From contig CALITV010000275.1 of assembly GCA_938048925.1 (NCBI GenBank), positions 1 through 9,061 on the forward strand: a DNA stretch of 9,061 bases, in the 5' to 3' direction. The DNA is from an uncultured bacterium (GTDB lineage Bacteria; UBP6; UBA1177; JAKLFG01). Position numbers and translations under genes: made by a program. Position 1 is the stretch's first letter. Every line of letters begins with the position of its first letter. The notes beneath the pieces were generated by a model. That model did not search any database. It saw only the letters and a list, made by a program, of their open reading frames with translations, and had not been told where the DNA came from. Of this stretch, positions 1 to 5,990 are shown piece after piece.

Positions 1-1490
1 ACTATTGGCGGCTCTTCATCGGGCCCACCCATTTTTCGTTCACGCTCTTCGGTCGCACATTTCTGATGCTCAATACCTACGACGGCACCGCCGAGCGACG
101 AGCCTCCGGGAATCCTATCGGTATCGGGAACAATGCGGCGGCGCCCGTAAGCAACTATGGGGGATTCGTCGGTGATCGTCAGATGACATGGCTTCTCGCA
201 GCGTTGAAGCACGATAATGTGTTCGGTCTTTTCTCGCACCATCTGCCGCTCGGTATCGTCGAGAAAGATTACGAATACACGGCAATGGAGAAATACCCGA
301 AGAATAAAATCATAGGGGCTTTATGGGGAGAGGAATGGAACTACGAGAGCCTTGCGTACGATAGTGATCTTACCGACACGATTTTCGGCGAGACGAATCG
401 CTTCAACACCGGGACCCGTTTGGTTTCGGCGCTGGTGGCACAGACACCATATCCGCCGCTCTATTTTTCGGGGCATGCGCATCGCGACCGCGTATTTCAT
501 TACGAATCGGGGGCAGAGGTAGTTTCCGGTACCGGGCTATTTGCGCCGGCGCCGATGGATTTTGTCCAAACCAACACTGCGGCGAGTTCGGGGGAAACCT
601 ACTGGGGTATCCGCCGCGTGTATCACGATCTCGATACCGGGGTGACGAGTTTCGGGTATCTTTGTGCCGATGATACCGACTGCAATCCCGATCGGGAAGG
701 AGAGAAGGCCGGTTTTCCCTCGCTACCGCTTGGGAATTTCTGGGTGCGCTACCGTGCCGGAACGACCGAGTCGCTCTACCTCGGCGGCGATGGTATTTCG
801 GAGACGGCGCAGGCCGAGGTGACGAACTTTCTGCCGACCGATGAGGCGGTGCGTCTCCGTTTTATGATGCCGGCGCGCGCCGATGGCTACCGTTTTGACC
901 TCGAAGACTGGGTGATGGATGACGCCATGCTGTCGGCCGATCGCAAGACGATTTTGATGACCGCGAAAGGCATGGTTCCCGCCGGATCGCCGAAAGAGGA
1001 TTTCCTCCAGCGGAAGTTCACCAAGAGCGTGGTGGCAGTGACCATTTTCACCGACACCGTCGCGGCACCGGAGCCGCAGGTCACCTATGCCGACACGATA
1101 ACGGAAAATGAACCGCTCTCGTTTACCGTCACCAATGCCGACGATTATTTCCACCTCATCTGGCACCGCGACGGTTTTCCCGTTGACGATGGAGAGAAAT
1201 TCACCGTGAAGTTTGCGCACTATCATCCGCACGAAACGATAGATCTTCTCTATATTGCCCGAAACGGCGCCTTTGGGCAGCGCACCTTCGTCGTAACGGT
1301 CACCACAGAAACTTCTCCCGACGAAGATATGGTGATAACCGACGAGACCGCAGTGTCCGACGATGTCTTCGACGAGGATCTGGCTACCGACACCGAAACG
1401 CCCGCCGAAACGCCCGAGACATCAAGTTCTCCGGATGCCGACACAGCAGACCCGGAAGAAACCGGCTGCGGTTGTTCGCTTTTGTTTTAG
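1..1490 (+). CDS. Secreted calcineurin-like metallophosphoesterase with acidic tail and C-terminal GCGC motif (5' partial)
   Basis: The frame is open to the window edge (first full codon at 3), and 21 residues precede the first ATG at 66, so that ATG is internal and the true start lies upstream. Of 495 visible residues, the first ~170 match the second half of a metallophosphoesterase: a LNTYDG strand-end (res 23-28), a SHHLPLG loop with two histidines (res 78-84) and GHAH (res 157-160), the usual metal-binding C-terminal motif. The early GD and GNHD metal motifs should lie upstream. A cysteine pair (C...DTDC) fits an exported protein. Residues ~360-430 resemble a PKD/Ig-like beta sandwich. 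A Thr/Glu/Asp/Pro-rich linker follows, then GCGC and four residues. The substrate cannot be told; phosphate esters or nucleotides at the cell surface are possible. The family call is firm; secretion is inferred from the tail, because the N-terminus is missing. Confidence 0.82.
   Translation, partial: YWRLFIGPTHFSFTLFGRTFLMLNTYDGTAERRASGNPIGIGNNAAAPVSNYGGFVGDRQMTWLLAALKHDNVFGLFSHHLPLGIVEKDYEYTAMEKYPKNKIIGALWGEEWNYESLAYDSDLTDTIFGETNRFNTGTRLVSALVAQTPYPPLYFSGHAHRDRVFHYESGAEVVSGTGLFAPAPMDFVQTNTAASSGETYWGIRRVYHDLDTGVTSFGYLCADDTDCNPDREGEKAGFPSLPLGNFWVRYRAGTTESLYLGGDGISETAQAEVTNFLPTDEAVRLRFMMPARADGYRFDLEDWVMDDAMLSADRKTILMTAKGMVPAGSPKEDFLQRKFTKSVVAVTIFTDTVAAPEPQVTYADTITENEPLSFTVTNADDYFHLIWHRDGFPVDDGEKFTVKFAHYHPHETIDLLYIARNGAFGQRTFVVTVTTETSPDEDMVITDETAVSDDVFDEDLATDTETPAETPETSSSPDADTADPEETGCGCSLLF
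1464..1487 (+). other. C-terminal GCGC tail of the metallophosphoesterase (putative sorting/lipidation signal)
   Basis: The protein ends GCGCSLLF after about 50 residues dominated by Asp, Glu, Thr, Ser and Pro. The same layout closes the glycoside hydrolase at 4155-4178. There is no transmembrane helix and no basic cluster after the cysteines, so it is not a standard MYXO-CTERM, PEP-CTERM or LPXTG tail. The last cysteine is followed by four residues, one more than a CaaX box. A role in anchoring is inferred. Confidence 0.5.
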
Positions 1491-1545
1491 TGCTTTTTAA
1501 TTTTCCTGCGTTACACTTCTTCTAGTTTTTTTACGAGGAACACAC
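1491..1545 (+). promoter_or_regulatory. Intergenic gap with ribosome binding site for the glycosyltransferase
   Basis: This short AT-rich gap holds GAGGA at 1535-1539, 6 nt before the ATG at 1546, which fixes that start. TACACT at 1512-1517 could be a -10 box, but no convincing -35 lies 16-18 nt upstream, so a separate promoter is unproven. No terminator hairpin is visible after the metallophosphoesterase stop, so read-through from upstream is likely. Confidence 0.5.
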
Positions 1546-2379
1546 ATGCTCCGTTTTTCCATCGTCATACCGTCGCTGAACCAAGGACGCTTCATCGGCG
1601 AGACGCTGCGTTCCATAGCGGCACAGAACTATCCTGCCGCCGAGGTCATCGTTCGCGACGGCGGCTCCACCGATGAGACGGCTGCTGTTGTCAAGGACTT
1701 CGGCCCGCTCGTCACGCACTTTGTTTCGGAGCGCGACAACGGACAGTCGGATGCCCTCAACAAAGGCTTCGCGCAGGCGACCGGCGATATCTATGGCTGG
1801 ATGAACGCCGACGACATATACCTTCCGGGCGCATTCGCGGAGGCGGCGCGCATCTTCGAAGCGCACCCCGCCGTCACGGTGGTCTATGGCAACTGGGTGA
1901 CGATAGACGCGGTGGGACGCGAGATTGCAAAACACTACGCATTGAAGGCGCGGCGGCCCCATTTCTCCTACGAGAATCTTGACGCCTACAATCAAGCGAT
2001 GTTCTGGCGTCGTGAAGCACACGAACGGTTCGGAAAATTCGACGAGAACCTTCACCGCCTAATGGACGATGACCTCATCATGGCGCTCCTGTTGAACGAA
2101 GGGCCGGAACGGTTCCATCGCACCGACGCCTTTCTCGGCGCGTTCCGTATCCACGAGGAGCAGAAGACACCTGTCGCGGCGATAGACGAAAGACAGCGCG
2201 CAGAACAAGAGTACCTCGATCGGAAATACCATTTTACGCCTGCGGGGTCCCTGCGCGGAAAGATCTATCGTCTCCGCTACCGGTGGCACCAACTTGCCGA
2301 TTCGTTGACGGCCGGAGGTTTGCGCTATACGATCCATAAGGCAAGAGAAGGTCTCCAGAAAAGGAGAGGACTATGGTGA
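1546..2379 (+). CDS. Family 2 glycosyltransferase (GT-A fold)
   Basis: A 277-residue cytoplasmic glycosyltransferase of the GT2 type, which moves a sugar from a nucleotide-sugar donor to an acceptor. It opens with the typical first strand and loop FSIVIPSLNQGRF (res 4-16), then IVRDGGSTDET (res 35-45) with the nucleotide-binding Asp38, a SDALNKGF helix (res 68-75) and the DxD-like metal site WMNADD (res 85-90). MDDDLIM (res 173-179) sits where GT2 enzymes carry the catalytic-base acid. There is no signal peptide or membrane helix; the C-terminal ~45 residues are rich in Arg, Lys and Tyr and may bind membrane or acceptor. Its end overlaps the next start by 7 nt (ATGGTGA), so the two are translationally coupled. 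It lies between two secreted enzymes with the same C-terminal tail. Donor and acceptor are unknown; cell-surface or exopolysaccharide assembly is the usual role. Confidence 0.9.
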   Translation: MLRFSIVIPSLNQGRFIGETLRSIAAQNYPAAEVIVRDGGSTDETAAVVKDFGPLVTHFVSERDNGQSDALNKGFAQATGDIYGWMNADDIYLPGAFAEAARIFEAHPAVTVVYGNWVTIDAVGREIAKHYALKARRPHFSYENLDAYNQAMFWRREAHERFGKFDENLHRLMDDDLIMALLLNEGPERFHRTDAFLGAFRIHEEQKTPVAAIDERQRAEQEYLDRKYHFTPAGSLRGKIYRLRYRWHQLADSLTAGGLRYTIHKAREGLQKRRGLW

Positions 2380-4181
2380 GAATTGCTGTTGCACTTGTTC
2401 TTGTGGTCTCATTGAGTGCGGTCGCGCAAGAATCGGTCGGCATCCATATCCGTGAACTCCTGCGCTACCGTGATGTCATGCCATTGCACACCTATGCGCC
2501 GTCGCCGGTGCTCCGTTTTGCCGAGAAAGGAGAACCGATCATCGAAAAGCGGGTTTTCGGGTACCTGCCCTACTGGGCGAATGACACCGCCCATCTCCGC
2601 TATGCGCTCCTTACCGACATTGGCTATTTTTCGTGCGAACTCGGGAGCAATGGCGCTCTCGGTAACTGTCACAACTGGCCTGCCGCCGCACCGATTGCCG
2701 AGGCGCATGGATACGGACTGAAGGTGCATCTGGTGGTCACTGGCTTCGACAAAACCACCGTGCTCGCACTGGTTAAAAACGCAACTCAGAAAAACACCTT
2801 TTTCGCGGCGACCTACGAAAAGGTGACAGCTGCCGGCGCCGATGGCCTCAATGTAGATTTCGAGGTTTCGAGCGGTTCCGACAGTGCCGCGATCGCTGCC
2901 TTCTTCCGGGATTTGGCCGCCTATTTCCATGACCGATCGCCCAATCTCGAGGTATCGGCGGCACTCTGGGCTGTTGACTGGCAGAATACCTTTGCGATCG
3001 GCGACATGAACGGCATGGATTTCTTTTTCATCATGGCGTATGACTACCACTGGAAGGGGGGAGACCCCGGTCCGGTGTCACCATTGGTTTCTCACAGCCC
3101 GTGGCCCGAAGGCGGCATCTGTGTAACGCGCTCGTTCAATGACTATGCCGTAAAACTGGGGAACAGTGGGCTTCATCGTCTCCTTGTAGGATTCCCTTAC
3201 TATGGCTACGATTGGCCGACCACCTCGGCGGCGGTTCCGGGGACCAAAACGGCGAACGCCGTTTCGGTCACCTTCCAGAATATCGCCGTTACCGATCCCA
3301 CCTATGATCCTGGATCCGAGACGGTATATCGCGCCTATTATGAAAGTGGATGGCACCAGATGTGGTTTGATACTCCCGAAACATTTGCGAAAAAGATGGC
3401 TTTTGTTGCGCAGCAGCCGGCCGGAGGCACCGGGATGTGGGCGCTTACCTATGACGGTGCCGGTGATGAATTCTGGCGCGAGATCGCGATCGCGCTGACC
3501 CCGCCGGGCCCCGGTTCACCCGAAAATCCTATTGTTATTGCCGCCTTTCCCTTTGTTGATGAAGGAAACACCTATTTTTACCGTTCCGATGTGTTCGATG
3601 CCTATACCTGTGATCATTACCCGAACAGCAACGCGATCAACGAGGAGGGGCCGGAGATCGTTTACCGTTTTACCGTCGCGAGCAGCGGTACCCTCTCGGC
3701 CGTGCTGACGAAAGGGGAAGGAGGTGACCCCGCGGCACGCGAGGACCTCGATATCCATCTGCTTCGGAGCCTCGATCCGAGTGATTGCATCGCCCGTGCT
3801 CATGTCTCGTTCGAAGAAACACTCGATCCGGGAACCTACTATCTCGTGGTTGATTCGTATGTCACCGCTGCTGGTGTCCGCAAAGGAGGTGCTTACCGTC
3901 TCGAGGTTTCGTGGGATGGCGATGAGATGCCCGACGAAGGAAAAGATGAAGGAGGGGAAAACGAGGACGACTTATTAAGTGACGAGGATCGAGTAGCGGA
4001 AGAGGTCTTCGATGAACCCACGCCAGACACCCCGATACTGCCGGAAGGTGAGACCGAGGCCGATAGTTTAGGAGAAGAAGAGGAAGGGGATGTTCGTTCC
4101 GACGGAGGCGATCTCCTTCTCGACGATGCCGACACCACCCATTCCTCCGCAAAGGGATGTGGCTGCTTCCTCGTGATTTGA
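2373..4181 (+). CDS. Secreted glycoside hydrolase family 18-like protein with PPC-like domain, acidic tail and C-terminal GCGC
   Basis: 602 residues. The N-terminus is a Sec signal peptide (hydrophobic stretch ~4-17, probable SPase I cut after AVA18). Residues ~58-375 form a GH18 TIM barrel of the YaaH/SpoVS-associated (spore-cortex hydrolase-like) sort: RVFGYLPYW (60-68), the catalytic signature DGLNVDFE (157-164) with the proton-donor Glu164, FIMAYDYHW (219-227), LVGFPYYGYDW (271-281) and a final GMWALTYDG (354-362). No LysM repeats are present. Residues ~383-515 resemble a bacterial pre-peptidase C-terminal (PPC) beta domain: VYRF, DLDIHLL and GTYYLVVDSY. Then come ~78 residues rich in Asp/Glu, and GCGC at 595-598 before the last four residues. 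Peptidoglycan, chitin or a similar beta-1,4-glycan is the plausible substrate. The ATG is preceded by GGAGAGGA and overlaps the glycosyltransferase stop. The family call is firm; the substrate is not. Confidence 0.87.
   Translation: MVRIAVALVLVVSLSAVAQESVGIHIRELLRYRDVMPLHTYAPSPVLRFAEKGEPIIEKRVFGYLPYWANDTAHLRYALLTDIGYFSCELGSNGALGNCHNWPAAAPIAEAHGYGLKVHLVVTGFDKTTVLALVKNATQKNTFFAATYEKVTAAGADGLNVDFEVSSGSDSAAIAAFFRDLAAYFHDRSPNLEVSAALWAVDWQNTFAIGDMNGMDFFFIMAYDYHWKGGDPGPVSPLVSHSPWPEGGICVTRSFNDYAVKLGNSGLHRLLVGFPYYGYDWPTTSAAVPGTKTANAVSVTFQNIAVTDPTYDPGSETVYRAYYESGWHQMWFDTPETFAKKMAFVAQQPAGGTGMWALTYDGAGDEFWREIAIALTPPGPGSPENPIVIAAFPFVDEGNTYFYRSDVFDAYTCDHYPNSNAINEEGPEIVYRFTVASSGTLSAVLTKGEGGDPAAREDLDIHLLRSLDPSDCIARAHVSFEETLDPGTYYLVVDSYVTAAGVRKGGAYRLEVSWDGDEMPDEGKDEGGENEDDLLSDEDRVAEEVFDEPTPDTPILPEGETEADSLGEEEEGDVRSDGGDLLLDDADTTHSSAKGCGCFLVI
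4155..4178 (+). other. C-terminal GCGC tail of the glycoside hydrolase (putative sorting/lipidation signal)
   Basis: The protein ends KGCGCFLVI. The four GCGC codons here (gga tgt ggc tgc) all differ from those of the metallophosphoesterase tail (ggc tgc ggt tgt), so the motif is shared at protein level and not through a recent DNA copy. The linkers also share a (D/E)(D/E)VFDE piece followed by Thr/Pro/Asp-rich sequence. Function is inferred from position only. Confidence 0.5.
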
Positions 4182-4206
4182 CAGAGGCGAAAAAAGAACT
4201 TATGGT
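4178..4206 (+). promoter_or_regulatory. Sigma70-like promoter for the GGDEF-like/deformylase pair
   Basis: A perfect TTGACA (4178-4183), a 17-nt spacer and TATGGT (4201-4206, 4 of 6 matches to TATAAT). Transcription would begin near 4213, about 26 nt before the ATG at 4239. The -35 box contains the TGA stop of the glycoside hydrolase gene (4179-4181). Confidence 0.6.
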
Positions 4207-4238
4207 AACACCGTGAGGTTTTGTTCGAGGGGGCCGTC

Positions 4239-5258
4239 ATGAAAAAACGTCACTTGGCGGTGTATGTGGCCGGGCTTGTCCTCTTGGTTCTCCTTATCGC
4301 GGGAAACCTGTTGGTCTTCTCCCGCATCAGTCTGTTCAAGGATGATGCCTCGGTCATGGGATTACATAATACGCTCCTCGGCGGCATCCAGCGCGCCATC
4401 GTGAAAATCGAGTTCGGCGACAAGGACGCGGATCTGTGTATCGAAGAGACGGACCGGTCTCTTGCTCTTCTTGTAGACTATGCGGCGTCGTTCGAAGATA
4501 CTGACATCAACAACGCTCTCGCCGAGATAAAGAAGAATTGGGGGGAACTCAAAGACCTCCTTCTCCTGTATCGTAAAAGTTCCGCCCCCGAACTGCGAGG
4601 ACAACTTCTTAACGAAAGCGATCGGTTATGGGAAAAAACAATCAGGGCAATTGCTTTGATGCGACACGATATCGAGCGGCGCGTGAAATTGTTCTACTTC
4701 CTCATTCCCAATCTTATTTCTCTGTTCATACTGCTTCTGTTCGGCATCATCTTCGGGCGCCTCTACCTGCGGCACCGGCTCCTTACTCTCGCTACGCATG
4801 ATCCGAGCGGTGCGCTTACGAGACCGGCCTTCGAATACATTCTCCAACAACACCTCATGCTGGCCGACCGCTATGAGCGGCCGAGCGCGTTTCTCATGTT
4901 CACCATCGAAGAGCAGAACCGACTCGCCGAGCATGGCCGTGAAAAATACGAAAAGGTAATGACGATACTTGTTGATCTCATTGGTCGAACCCTGCGCCGT
5001 ACCGATGTCCTCGCCCGTTTCGGGGCCGACCGCTTCGGCATACTGCTTCCCGAAACCGACTTGCCGCGCGCGCTACGCCTCGCGTCGAAGATACGCGACG
5101 AGGTGCTCGCTTTCCACTTTGGACCCGAACCGGTTTCGCTGGTCATCGGGGTTACTCAATTCGCGCCGGGCGAGTCGGTGGATATCTTCGTCGGTCGTGC
5201 CGAAAGCGCCCTCGTCAAGGCGCTCAAAAGCGATGACAAGAAAATAGAAGCGCTTTGA
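4239..5258 (+). CDS. Two-TM membrane protein with degenerate GGDEF domain
   Basis: 339 residues from the ATG at 4239, chosen because GAGGGGG (4227-4233) lies 5 nt before it; an in-frame TTG at 4221 would place that Shine-Dalgarno inside the gene. Layout: TM1 (~6-28), an external, mostly helical sensor region (~30-148), TM2 (~151-177), then a cytoplasmic GGDEF-like domain (~183-335). The domain keeps the fold markers: HDPSGALTRPAF (187-198, for DxLTGLxNRxxF), LRRTDVLARFG (252-262), ILLPET (268-273) and a VIGVTQF strand (302-308). The active loop is GADRF (262-266) instead of GGDEF: Gly2 is Ala and the catalytic Glu is Arg. The closing ALYxAK motif reads ALVKAL. It is therefore unlikely to make c-di-GMP and may sense a ligand or bind a partner. 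It sits 14 nt ahead of the deformylase gene and is probably co-transcribed with it. Confidence 0.82.
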   Translation: MKKRHLAVYVAGLVLLVLLIAGNLLVFSRISLFKDDASVMGLHNTLLGGIQRAIVKIEFGDKDADLCIEETDRSLALLVDYAASFEDTDINNALAEIKKNWGELKDLLLLYRKSSAPELRGQLLNESDRLWEKTIRAIALMRHDIERRVKLFYFLIPNLISLFILLLFGIIFGRLYLRHRLLTLATHDPSGALTRPAFEYILQQHLMLADRYERPSAFLMFTIEEQNRLAEHGREKYEKVMTILVDLIGRTLRRTDVLARFGADRFGILLPETDLPRALRLASKIRDEVLAFHFGPEPVSLVIGVTQFAPGESVDIFVGRAESALVKALKSDDKKIEAL

Positions 5259-5262
5259 TCGC

Positions 5263-5267
5263 GGAGG
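5263..5267 (+). promoter_or_regulatory. Ribosome binding site that fixes the deformylase start at 5273
   Basis: GGAGG lies 5 nt before ATG 5273. A longer reading from an ATT codon at 5255 (which would overlap the stop of the preceding gene) would put this site inside the gene and add six residues in front of a good lipoprotein signal peptide, so 5273 is preferred. Confidence 0.8.
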
Positions 5268-5272
5268 ATGTC

Positions 5273-5986
5273 ATGAAATTCATTTTCGTCGTTGTCGCGG
5301 CGTTGTGTCTCGTGCTGTCGTGCGCAACGGTGCCCTCTGTGCCGACGGCGAGAAAAACGGAAGCATCCTCCTCTCATTTCGATCGCTATGAACGCTACCT
5401 TATCACGAGCGGATCTCCTGACGAAGTGATGACGATCGTCGAGAACGATACGCCGGCCGGGGAGACTTTTCTCCGGGAGAAAGCACTGACGGTCGATCCT
5501 ACCGATCCGCTGCTCGACCACCTTGCGATACGGATGCTCGAGACGGTCAAGAAGGCGCCCGGTGTCGGTATCGCCGCGCCGCAGGTCGGCATCAGCCGCC
5601 GCGTGGCGTGGGTTCAACGGGTGGACAAGCCCGACAAGCCTTTCGAGTTCTACATCAACCCGCGCATCACCGAATTCGGTCCTGAAAAGGCGGTTGGATG
5701 GGAAGGGTGTCTCTCGGTTCCCGCCGGCTTCGGACAGGTAGAGCGTTCAACATGGGTGACGGTGGCGCATGACACCAAGGAAGGCAAAACGGTCTCGGAA
5801 CGGATCGAGGGATTCGCCGCCGTGATATTTCAGCACGAACTCGATCATCTCGACGGAGTGCTCTTCATAGATCGGAAACTTCCCGGAGAACTCGTTCCCA
5901 AGGAACAGTACTACGAAATGCGCCGCAAGGAAAAGGAGGCGGCAGAGCACAATGATCCGGTCCCGGAGCCGGCCCCAGCCGAATAG
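5273..5986 (+). CDS. def: Peptide deformylase with lipoprotein signal peptide
   Basis: 237 residues. All three peptide deformylase motifs are intact: GVGIAAPQ (97-104, motif I), EGCLS (144-148, motif II) and HELDH (188-192, motif III). Cys146, His188 and His192 would bind the metal and Glu189 is the catalytic acid/base. Deformylase removes the formyl group from the N-terminal Met of nascent proteins in the cytoplasm. This copy differs by an N-terminal MKF, a hydrophobic stretch (4-15) and a lipobox-like VLSC with Cys17, followed by a Ser/Thr/Pro-rich linker; this predicts export and lipid anchoring. The core begins near residue 55, and the tail is charged, then Pro-rich. Cytoplasmic deformylases usually have ~150-190 residues, so the extra length is the leader, linker and tail. 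It follows a membrane GGDEF-like gene and is not beside fmt, priA or rsmB. Family is near certain; location is inferred. Confidence 0.92.
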   Translation: MKFIFVVVAALCLVLSCATVPSVPTARKTEASSSHFDRYERYLITSGSPDEVMTIVENDTPAGETFLREKALTVDPTDPLLDHLAIRMLETVKKAPGVGIAAPQVGISRRVAWVQRVDKPDKPFEFYINPRITEFGPEKAVGWEGCLSVPAGFGQVERSTWVTVAHDTKEGKTVSERIEGFAAVIFQHELDHLDGVLFIDRKLPGELVPKEQYYEMRRKEKEAAEHNDPVPEPAPAE

Positions 5987-5990
5987 CCGT

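Noticed and set aside
66..68. ATG at 66 as the start of the metallophosphoesterase
   Set aside because: The frame is open to the left edge and the 21 codons before it read as phosphoesterase core (FIGPTHFSF then FGRTFLMLNTYDG), so the gene begins outside the window.
1464..1487. CaaX prenylation box at the C-terminus
   Set aside because: The last cysteine is five residues from the end (C plus four), not four, and bacterial proteins of this type are not prenylated as far as I know.
2409..3050. Minus-strand open frame of 213 codons inside the GH18-like gene
   Set aside because: Antisense to a well-supported gene, with no recognisable domain and no ribosome binding site.
2889..3495. Two GCGATCGC palindromes, near 2890 and 3485, within the GH18-like gene
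   Set aside because: Two copies of an octamer in coding DNA are not enough to call a HIP1-like repeat or a binding site.
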